From Pseudobacteriovorax antillogorgiicola (GTDB lineage: Bacteria > Bdellovibrionota_B > Oligoflexia > Oligoflexales > RGVZ01), in the NCBI GenBank assembly GCA_945897695.1, contig CAMDGW010000047.1, positions 1-13,923 of the forward strand: DNA of 13,923 nt. Reading direction: 5' to 3'. Of this stretch, positions 8,532 through 13,923 are shown one piece after another. Both the position numbers and the translations under genes were made by a program. The number at the start of each line of letters is the position of its first letter. The stretch's first letter is position 1. Under the pieces are notes generated by a model, which saw only the letters and a program-made list of their open reading frames with translations, had not been told where the DNA came from and made no database searches.

Positions 8532-9740
8532 ATGCCCACTACTAAAGCTGAAATATTACCGCGTAACAACAATTGGCTTTTTGCCATTGGACTAGCCGTC
8601 GTTGGAGTTGTCACGTCTTTATATTCGATCAAGCATCACTTAGAACTTCGCATCCATGGTCACACGGACGCAAGCTGTAATATAAATAGTTCCATCAACT
8701 GTGACGCTGTCGCAGCGAGTAAATACAGTGAGATCCTTGGCGTTCCATTGGGTGTTTGGGGGCTTGGATATTTCCTAGCAATGGTAGTGCTTGCCATAAC
8801 GGTTTTTACTCAGCACAAATCAAGTAAAGAACATGAGCCGACTTGGTTTGTCATGACAGCAATCGGTGTGCTCACATCCCTTGCATTGGCTGGGATCAGC
8901 CTAGGCGTTCTTGGTACTGTATGCATAGTCTGTGTAGTGATTTATACACTGACCCTTGGGCAAGCAGGATTGGCCTGGAAGCTTTGGAGTGACGGCAAAG
9001 CAACTATGGCATTCAACGGGAAAGCCTTGTCTAGCGGACTTTCTACAGTCGCGGTAGTCGTAGCTCTCACGGTTGGTGGCTTTAACTTCCTTCAACCAGC
9101 CAAACAACTTCCTCCTGAGCTCCAAGATACCCCCGGAAAAATTGACGGACCAAAAACCATTTCAAATCTTTCACCTTCCACGGTTGACATCCCTATTAAC
9201 AAGACTGCTTACAGCGGTTTTGGTGAAGACTTCCGCAAAGGACCTGACGACGCCAAGATAGTGATCGTTGAGTTTGCCGACTACATGTGTCCAGCATGCG
9301 GACAAACCGCTCCTGTGATTGAAGACATTGGTAAGCAATTGGGATCACGGGCATTGATCGTCTTCAAAAATTTCCCACTGTCAAACCAATGTAACTCCGG
9401 CGTCCAGCAGGACATGCACCCACATTCATGTGATATTGCAAAACTTGCACGCTGTGCTGGTGGCAAAGGTAAGTTTTGGGACTACCATCTCCTAGCCATG
9501 GCAGAGCAGTCTAAGGCGTCTAAAGAAAAGATGAGAGAGTGGGGCAAGCATGTCGGTCTATCCGATCAAGAAATGGATGGATGCCTGGCAAGCAAAGATA
9601 TGCTAGCCAAGATCAAAGACGACGTTAGCGTTGCCGATAAGATTGGGGTCAATTCAACTCCGACTATTTTCATCAACGGCAGGAAGTATTTCGGCGAGCG
9701 CACAGCCCCAGCTTTGCGTGCAACAATCGAGTCCATGTAA
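8532..9740 (+). CDS. VKOR-DsbA fusion, disulfide bond-forming enzyme
   Basis: The 402-residue protein joins a membrane quinone-linked oxidoreductase to its thioredoxin-fold partner. The first part (about 15-190) is a vitamin K epoxide reductase homologue with several membrane segments, the loop cysteines C49 and C57 (in SINCD, before a conserved Ser), and the active C131-I-V-C134. The second part (about 238-402) is DsbA-like, with C253-P-A-C256 and a cis-proline motif T376-P377. In such fusions the DsbA part oxidises exported proteins and is re-oxidised by the VKOR part, which passes electrons to quinone. Extra cysteines at 287, 300, 308 and 351 could form structural disulfides. GGAGG at 8519-8523 lies 8 nt before the ATG. 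The next gene follows after 19 nt and is probably co-transcribed. Confidence 0.92.
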   Translation: MPTTKAEILPRNNNWLFAIGLAVVGVVTSLYSIKHHLELRIHGHTDASCNINSSINCDAVAASKYSEILGVPLGVWGLGYFLAMVVLAITVFTQHKSSKEHEPTWFVMTAIGVLTSLALAGISLGVLGTVCIVCVVIYTLTLGQAGLAWKLWSDGKATMAFNGKALSSGLSTVAVVVALTVGGFNFLQPAKQLPPELQDTPGKIDGPKTISNLSPSTVDIPINKTAYSGFGEDFRKGPDDAKIVIVEFADYMCPACGQTAPVIEDIGKQLGSRALIVFKNFPLSNQCNSGVQQDMHPHSCDIAKLARCAGGKGKFWDYHLLAMAEQSKASKEKMREWGKHVGLSDQEMDGCLASKDMLAKIKDDVSVADKIGVNSTPTIFINGRKYFGERTAPALRATIESM

Positions 9741-9759
9741 GTTTACTTAGAGTCACAAA

Positions 9760-10533
9760 ATGAAACTTAAGTTTGAGCACGATTTTCAGCAAAAGATTAT
9801 GATCCAGGCGTTTGAAGAACCTTTTCGGATCGATTCTTCCAAGGCCGTGCAGCAATGGCGTGCGACCTGGATGCAGGAACTTAAGTCCTGGCATTCCCCC
9901 TATAAGCTTATTGTCGACTGCTCCAACATGGAGTTCGTTGACTCCCCAGAGACTCAGGAAGCCATGGGGCGAATGCTCAAGTTTTTTGAAGGACTATTTT
10001 TGCGCTCTATCACTGGATACGGTCGAGATCAAAGTAAGGGCCATGATCAGCTCCCTTTCAAAATGGTTGGTTCATTTGAAGAGGCTCAAAAGGAGGCAGG
10101 CGCTCGCGGCATGCGAGATCCAAAAGCTCCAGTGGACTTTCGTGGCAGCATCCAGTTTCAAAATCACTTTGCGCAGCACGTGGTTGAAATGAGTTTCTCC
10201 GATGATGTCGTAGTTGACTCCCTTGAAAAGATGGATGTCATCAAGAGCAAACTTACCAATAACTTAATGCAATGGCATAGTAAGTGGAGTCTTTTGGTCG
10301 ATTGTTCGCGGGTCGCATTCACCCCGTCCGTGAAAGAGTCTTGGGAAAAAATGGAAAAATACTTCCGTGGCTTTTTCATGAAGACTGCCATTGGGTATAG
10401 TCCCCTTGATAAAGAGCGGGGCAACTATCCCTTTCCAACCTTCAGGGCAAGGCATGCTGCCGTCGCAAAACTTGAAAACGAGGGCATGTTTATGGGCAAC
10501 GAGGCCCAGTGTCGCTCAAAAACGAACACTTGA
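9760..10533 (+). CDS. Protein of two diverged copies of one domain, unknown function
   Basis: The 257-residue protein consists of two related halves, about residues 5-113 and 132-241. Matching points include WHSPYKLIVDCSNMEF (44-59) with WHSKWSLLVDCSRVAF (172-187), and SITGYG (83-88) with TAIGYS (209-214). A helix with M-x-K-x-F lies between these points in both halves, and LPF or YPF follows. The constant offset of about 127 residues indicates an internal duplication. The strand-then-helix layout around VDCS recalls a STAS-like fold, but the similarity is too loose for a call. There is no signal peptide or membrane segment, so it is probably cytoplasmic. It follows the VKOR-DsbA gene by 19 nt with a weak ribosome site. 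Confidence 0.8.
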   Translation: MKLKFEHDFQQKIMIQAFEEPFRIDSSKAVQQWRATWMQELKSWHSPYKLIVDCSNMEFVDSPETQEAMGRMLKFFEGLFLRSITGYGRDQSKGHDQLPFKMVGSFEEAQKEAGARGMRDPKAPVDFRGSIQFQNHFAQHVVEMSFSDDVVVDSLEKMDVIKSKLTNNLMQWHSKWSLLVDCSRVAFTPSVKESWEKMEKYFRGFFMKTAIGYSPLDKERGNYPFPTFRARHAAVAKLENEGMFMGNEAQCRSKTNT

Positions 10534-10670
10534 CAGGCTTTTAGGGCAGCTTTGGCTTGCGGACTTCTTCATTTTTTGGTTATTTTTAGCCAACTCTCTC
10601 GATGAATCTTATATTCAGAGACCTAGTAGCTCGTAATTGTACCAGTTGAAACAATTCAAAGAGGTGACGC

Positions 10671-11237
10671 TTGCTTCCTGTAGAAATTTATCCCATCCAA
10701 GACGCCATGGTTCTTCGTGCTCGTGGCAGCGAGTTGCTAATTCTGGCAGACCACGTGGCAACTTTAAAAAATTTGAAGTCAGCCGGCGAATTTGCTCGCT
10801 ACTTCATGGATGAAGCCTTGGTCAATCGCCCAGCGCGCAAACTCTTTGAAGCATGGCTCCGTAAGGATGGATCACTCTGGGCCCGCATCTACAAGACTGT
10901 CCAGACGATCGAACCAAGCCCTGGTAGCGACACTCCTGTAGCAAAAGCAACAGAGCCAAAACCTGCAGGGAAGTCGGCTGATAGCGTCAAGGCGAAGTCC
11001 GAAGCTACTTCAGCTAAAAAAGAAGAGAAAAAAGAAGAGAAAAAAGAAGAAAAGAAAGCGACAGCTAAGAAGGAAGAACCTAAGAAACCTGCGGCCAAGA
11101 CTGCGGCCAAGACAGCCAAGGTTGCAGAAAAGAAAGCGGCACCCAAGTCAGCAGCAAAAGCGGCGCCGAAGCCTGCACCGAAGGCTGCATCAAAGCCTGC
11201 ACCGAAGCCTGCAGCCAAAAAATCGACCAAGAAATAA
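10671..11237 (+). CDS. Histone H1-like Lys/Ala/Pro-rich protein
   Basis: The 188-residue protein has a folded-looking N-terminal part (about 1-80, with hydrophobic and aromatic residues such as FARYFMDEALV and LFEAWLRKDGSLWARIY) and a long low-complexity tail. The tail begins with repeated KKEE (residues 116-127) and continues with Ala-, Lys- and Pro-rich repeats to KKSTKK. Such tails resemble histone H1-like or AlgP-like bacterial proteins that bind DNA or RNA without sequence specificity. GAGGTGA at 10661-10667 directly precedes TTG 10671, which I take as start; the spacing is short, and ATG 10707 is an alternative. The gene stands alone and is closed by an intrinsic terminator. The N-terminal domain is not recognised. 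Confidence 0.75.
   Translation: MLPVEIYPIQDAMVLRARGSELLILADHVATLKNLKSAGEFARYFMDEALVNRPARKLFEAWLRKDGSLWARIYKTVQTIEPSPGSDTPVAKATEPKPAGKSADSVKAKSEATSAKKEEKKEEKKEEKKATAKKEEPKKPAAKTAAKTAKVAEKKAAPKSAAKAAPKPAPKAASKPAPKPAAKKSTKK
11016..11051 (+). repeat. Three 12-bp repeats encoding KKEE
   Basis: AAAAAAGAAGAG occurs at 11016-11027 and 11028-11039, and a copy ending GAA at 11040-11051. Each unit encodes Lys-Lys-Glu-Glu, so gain or loss of units by slippage keeps the frame. Confidence 0.9.
11169..11216 (+). repeat. Four 12-bp repeats encoding KPAP-like units
   Basis: The units AAGCCTGCACCG, AAGGCTGCATCA, AAGCCTGCACCG and AAGCCTGCAGCC encode KPAP, KAAS, KPAP and KPAA (residues 167-182). The near-identity at DNA level suggests recent local duplication. 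Confidence 0.85.
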
Positions 11238-11249
11238 CTCTTTAAAAGT

Positions 11250-11275
11250 CCCCGCTCTATCCGAGCGGGGTTTTT
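11250..11275 (+). terminator. Intrinsic terminator after the histone-like gene
   Basis: CCCCGCTC (11250-11257) pairs perfectly with GAGCGGGG (11263-11270) around a 5-nt loop, and five T residues follow at once. It lies 12 bp after the stop codon of the histone-like gene. Confidence 0.95.
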
Positions 11276-11286
11276 GGATATTTGGC

Positions 11287-11565
11287 GTGATCAAGAAATA
11301 CCTAATCATCGGCAAGCACATCACTTTGAGCTCAACGCGTTTTGAGGTCGCAAGGGAAGATGACGCGCCAGGTCCGATTGAAGTTAGGGCACCCGTCGAC
11401 GTAATCTGGAAAGCCCAGGAAATATTGAAAGAGGCGGAGATCCAGTTGAGTTCAGGCGAAGGATCACAAGCCATCAAAGACACCTACTCCAGACTTCTAA
11501 AACTTCTGGCACCGCATTGTACCGCCGAAAAAGACCGGCTGTGGGTGTATCAACAGATCCAGTAA
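11287..11565 (+). CDS. Small conserved-looking protein of unknown function
   Basis: The frame is open well upstream, but that part overlaps the histone-like gene and the terminator, so GTG 11287 is the first sensible start and gives 92 residues. It has only a weak GGA ribosome site 8 nt before it. The protein begins with a strand-like stretch (IKKYLIIGKHITLSS), then an acidic region, then a long amphipathic helix (VIWKAQEILKEAEIQL) and a second helix (TYSRLLKLLAPH). No family is recognised, and there is no signal peptide. The stop is 3 nt before the gmhB start, so the two genes are probably translated from one message. A role linked to heptose or LPS synthesis is only guilt by association. 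Confidence 0.55.
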   Translation: MIKKYLIIGKHITLSSTRFEVAREDDAPGPIEVRAPVDVIWKAQEILKEAEIQLSSGEGSQAIKDTYSRLLKLLAPHCTAEKDRLWVYQQIQ

Positions 11566-11568
11566 TTT

Positions 11569-12132
11569 ATGAGCAATGCTTCAAACAAAGCAATATTCCT
11601 TGATCGTGACGGCGTATTAAATGTCGATCTTGGCTACACGTATAAGCCTACAGACCTGCGACTTGTTCCCGGAATGATTGAGGGACTTAAAGAACTAGCA
11701 AATGCCGGATTTAAACTTGTGATGATCACCAATCAGTCTGGTGTGGCGCGAGGTATGTTCACGTTAGAGAATGTACACGAGTTTAATGACGCCTTGCTGA
11801 GAGCAATTCAGACTCATATCCCTGGGTTTGCATTCGACGCAATTATGATTTGCCCCCATCATCCAAAGGGAACAATTGCAGAATTTACCGCTGAATGTAG
11901 TTGTCGCAAACCAGGCACAAAACTTCTAACGGATGCAGCTATTGCGCTCAATATTGATCTTTCTAAAAGCTGGCTAGTTGGCGATAAAGACTCAGACGTA
12001 GACTGCGCCCTCAACGCGAGCATGAGAGCAATTCAAGTGACTATGGGAGGAAAGCAGTACACACAAAGCAAAAAAGCCTTTGCCCTGGTTCCTACATTAA
12101 AAGAAGCAGCTGAAATTATTTTGAAGAATTAA
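11569..12132 (+). CDS. gmhB: D-glycero-D-manno-heptose 1,7-bisphosphate phosphatase
   Basis: The 187-residue HAD-type phosphatase removes the C7 phosphate from heptose 1,7-bisphosphate during ADP-heptose synthesis for the LPS inner core, in the cytoplasm. Motif I is FLDRDGVLN, with nucleophile Asp12 and acid/base Asp14. Motif II is ITNQSG (53-58). The GmhB/HisB-type zinc site is C95-P-H97 with C110-x-C112, followed by R113-K114. The last motif is VGDKDSD (137-143). Length matches the family. A histidinol phosphatase (HisB N-terminal type) shares these motifs and is the main alternative, but no histidine genes are nearby. The gene follows the small unknown gene by 3 nt, lacks its own clear ribosome site, and its end overlaps the convergent BFD-like gene by 17 nt. 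Confidence 0.88.
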   Translation: MSNASNKAIFLDRDGVLNVDLGYTYKPTDLRLVPGMIEGLKELANAGFKLVMITNQSGVARGMFTLENVHEFNDALLRAIQTHIPGFAFDAIMICPHHPKGTIAEFTAECSCRKPGTKLLTDAAIALNIDLSKSWLVGDKDSDVDCALNASMRAIQVTMGGKQYTQSKKAFALVPTLKEAAEIILKN

Positions 12133-12346
12133 TTTTATCGAGTAAAGCTTTGATGCGAGGACCGCAACGCTGCCCCTGACAGCCACCGGTTCCGGTCCCC
12201 ACCTTCTTGTTCACATCCTGAACAGTTTCGCAGCCTTCAATACCAGCCAAGACGCGCCCAAGATTTATACCCTTACAGATGCAAACCACCTTTGCCATCT
12301 GTCTGGCACGCTCTTCGGCAATCTCTTTAGCTGTCCTATCACTCAT
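12116..12346 (-). CDS. BFD-like [2Fe-2S] protein
   Basis: The 76-residue protein has a charged N-terminal helix and then a BFD-type cluster site: C22-x-C24, a helical stretch of about 31 residues, and C56-x4-C61 in the pattern GTGTGGCQGQRCGP. The C-x4-C variant with CQGxxCGP is known from BFD-like domains within larger oxidoreductases, while classic bacterioferritin-associated ferredoxin has C-x2-C. Here the domain stands alone. It may pass electrons or sense iron, possibly with bacterioferritin or an unlinked dehydrogenase. It is the last of three minus-strand genes, 20 nt after the protease gene. ATG 12346 is used; ATG 12298 (residue 17) would also keep the cluster. A 10-bp palindrome (AATACGTATT, 12347-12356) lies directly before the start. 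Confidence 0.85.
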   Translation of the reverse strand: MSDRTAKEIAEERARQMAKVVCICKGINLGRVLAGIEGCETVQDVNKKVGTGTGGCQGQRCGPRIKALLDKINSSK

Positions 12347-12366
12347 AATACGTATTCAAAACCTCT

Positions 12367-13044
12367 CTACATGTATAAGCCGCCAAGCTTCGATAACCAT
12401 GTCGGGTTAATCCATGCGAAAACATACACTGTCGCATTACAAGCACTGTGAAACAGTGCCGCCGGCCAAACTCGCCCCCAACGTCTTACTATGATGTCAC
12501 AACAGATTGCTAGTATGAAAGGACCAAATGACAGTCCTAGCTTTAGTCCAGTCATTCGCGCCCAAGTCGGGTGTGTGTGAGCCACACTAAACACAAGAGC
12601 CGAATACCAGGGCCCCCAACGATCACCAGAAAATCGCGACAAGAACGGAGTTATACCCATTCGAAATACCATTTCTTCAGCTAGCGGTATGGCCGTCAAT
12701 GTTGCCAAGACATATGAAAATTCTGACGACCCACTCAGTGCATAAGGCGTAAAATCAGCCCTTGGACTTCCGATCGCCAGCAAATAGGCACCTAACAGCA
12801 CCAGTGGGCCCGGAAGCCATGCGAGCCAGGGGGTACCTTTAATTTTGAGACCTATGCGAGCCGGCTTTCGAATCAGAATGATAAGAAAAGCTAGAATGAT
12901 ATGTGCAATCAAAACGCCGATCCATGGCTTTGTATGGAGCTGCCGAATCACGTACTCATAGCTTTCGCCCAGACCAAGTAGCAAAGCAAGCGCAACCAGA
13001 ATAGACGTTATGAAAGCTGACATGCCAACATGGCTTCCTGACAT
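12367..13044 (-). CDS. CPBP-family intramembrane metalloprotease
   Basis: The protein of 225 residues (counted from ATG 13044) has about six hydrophobic segments and the three CPBP (Rce1-like, formerly CAAX) motifs: E123-E124-x3-R128 in AEEMVFR, F152-x3-H156 in FSVAH, and H199-x3-N203 in HSACN. These residues bind zinc and activate water inside the membrane. Bacterial members have few known substrates; roles in peptide maturation or immunity are described for some. The frame is open to ATG 13137, but that start would overlap cheV by 92 nt. ATG 13044 is one base after the cheV stop and is preferred, although its ribosome site is weak and coupling with cheV translation is likely. Confidence 0.88.
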   Translation of the reverse strand: MSGSHVGMSAFITSILVALALLLGLGESYEYVIRQLHTKPWIGVLIAHIILAFLIILIRKPARIGLKIKGTPWLAWLPGPLVLLGAYLLAIGSPRADFTPYALSGSSEFSYVLATLTAIPLAEEMVFRMGITPFLSRFSGDRWGPWYSALVFSVAHTHPTWARMTGLKLGLSFGPFILAICCDIIVRRWGRVWPAALFHSACNATVYVFAWINPTWLSKLGGLYM

Positions 13045-13045
13045 A

Positions 13046-13923
13046 TTATGCACCGATACGGTTACTGGGTTTCCAGCCGATAATCTCGCTAAGCGCTTCA
13101 ACGAGGTGCTTAATGTCATTTTTGACAACGTAGCCATTTGCGCCCATTGCCATGCCAGTGTCTTGTGTCGCTTTTCCTGACAATGACGAATGAATAATCA
13201 CTGGTAGGTCGCTAATGACGTCATTTTGACGAATCTTTTTTGTTAGGATAAATCCGTCCATTTGAGGCATTTCAATGTCTGTAACCACAGCCGAAAGCCG
13301 ACCCTCGCTCCAATTCCCAGAGGCGTAATTTTCAAGAATTTGTAGAGCTTCTCTACCATTGGTCGCAGTCATAACGTTGAGTCCATATCGCTGAAGACCA
13401 ATTTTTGTGTTCTTTAAAATAAAAGCAGAATCATCCACCAGCAAAACGAGCGGCGCGCCTGTTTGATCATAGCGAATTTTTCCCGAGCCAGAAGCAGATC
13501 TAATGCCAGGGTGATCCGCAGACTTTTTATCCGGGGCAAAAGCTGCGTGGCCATTCGCGATGAGCGGCGAGCTCGTTGGCATGTGAGCTACTTGTCTGCT
13601 ACTTGATTCGGCGTCGATATCTGCCAATATTCTTTCAAAATCCAGAATAAACAAAAACTCATTATCCTCGACTAAAGTCATAGCGGAAATATACGTACTA
13701 CTATCAGCTGCTGGCGGCATAACATGGTTCCAGTTAACGCGACGAATCCTATGGGCACTATCCACAACAAATCCAGCACGCTTTACTCCAAATTCAGTCA
13801 CGATGACTTTCTGATCTTCTAAGATGTCTGCGCGTTCGTCACCCAGAACTCGGGCAAGATTTATTATCGGAATAGGCACTCCGCGAAGTTCAAACACACC
13901 GGCCAATCCGTTTATGCGGCTAT
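13046..13923 (-). CDS. cheV: CheV chemotaxis coupling protein (5' end beyond the window)
   Basis: The frame is open through the end of the window, so the first tens of residues are missing. The visible part begins in a CheW-like domain (INGLAGVFELRGVPIPIINL), which links chemoreceptors to the CheA kinase. A hydrophilic linker of about 45 residues rich in Ser, Ala and His follows. A receiver domain comes last, with the acidic pair DD at about 13430-13435 (VLLVDDS), the phosphorylated Asp in TDIEMP at about 13277-13279, a Ser-Ser in HSSLSG, and the conserved Lys of VVKND at about 13121-13123. CheV adapts receptor output through phosphorylation of this receiver. It heads a minus-strand group with the protease and BFD-like genes, though no shared function is apparent. 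Confidence 0.9.
   Translation of the reverse strand, partial: SRINGLAGVFELRGVPIPIINLARVLGDERADILEDQKVIVTEFGVKRAGFVVDSAHRIRRVNWNHVMPPAADSSTYISAMTLVEDNEFLFILDFERILADIDAESSSRQVAHMPTSSPLIANGHAAFAPDKKSADHPGIRSASGSGKIRYDQTGAPLVLLVDDSAFILKNTKIGLQRYGLNVMTATNGREALQILENYASGNWSEGRLSAVVTDIEMPQMDGFILTKKIRQNDVISDLPVIIHSSLSGKATQDTGMAMGANGYVVKNDIKHLVEALSEIIGWKPSNRIGA

Noticed and set aside
10534..10670. Promoter or terminator in the gap before the histone-like gene
   Set aside because: TATATT at 10610-10615 could be a -10 box, but no convincing -35 is present, and no stem with a T-run is visible after 10533; evidence is too weak for a feature.
10889..11230. Minus-strand open frame rich in Ala, Gly and Phe
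   Set aside because: It is the mirror of the Lys/Ala-rich repeats of the histone-like gene; low-complexity sequence keeps several frames open.
11122..11286. Longer N-terminus for the small gene before gmhB
   Set aside because: The added part is the out-of-frame reading of the histone-like repeats (Arg/Gln/His-rich) and spans the terminator.
13045..13137. Longer N-terminus for the CPBP protease from ATG 13137
   Set aside because: It would overlap cheV by 92 nt, and the added residues are not membrane-like; ATG 13044 follows the cheV stop at once.

Overview
The window joins the right-hand part of an integrative, probably conjugative, element (about 1-8247) to the host chromosome (about 8321-13923). 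The junction lies in a tRNA-Ala(GGC) gene on the minus strand. The host looks like a Gram-negative, motile bacterium: it has lipoprotein and secretion genes, a GmhB-type heptose phosphatase for LPS, and CheV. I lean towards a Bdellovibrio-like member of the Bdellovibrionota, but this is an impression from gene content and not proven by the sequence.

Element, all on the plus strand. A tightly packed operon carries the end of a coiled-coil TrbJ/VirB5-like gene (1-294), a polytopic VirB6/TrbL-like protein (297-1208), a TraE/VirB8-like protein (1205-1750), a small secreted TraK/VirB9-like protein (1747-2169), a TraB/VirB10-like protein (2162-3046), an FtsK-like coupling ATPase (3047-4507) and a winged-helix plus nuclease-like protein of the Replic_Relax/MOBC type (4468-5382). 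A short gap holds four in-phase 11-bp repeats. It is followed by a glycine-zipper lipoprotein (5477-5929) and a ribbon-helix-helix-like protein (5926-6303). The recombination module comes next: a 59-residue small gene (6375-6554) that overlaps, ATGA style, a large serine recombinase (6551-8377). The recombinase frame runs through the antisense strand of the tRNA gene and its promoter, so its last 43 codons match host tRNA and flank sequence rather than integrase sequence.

Chromosome. The plus strand carries a VKOR-DsbA disulfide-forming fusion (8532-9740), a protein of two diverged copies of one domain (9760-10533), a Lys/Ala/Pro-rich histone-H1-like protein (10671-11237) closed by a clear intrinsic terminator, a small unknown protein (11287-11565) and GmhB (11569-12132). 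The minus strand carries CheV (cut by the window end), a CPBP intramembrane protease and a small BFD-like [2Fe-2S] protein, which meets gmhB tail to tail with a 17-nt overlap.

The most notable points are the integrase frame completed by antisense tRNA sequence, the small gene coupled to it (a directionality-factor candidate), the unusually compact secretion core, the 11-bp repeat array beside the relaxase-like gene, and the duplicated-domain protein behind the disulfide enzyme.
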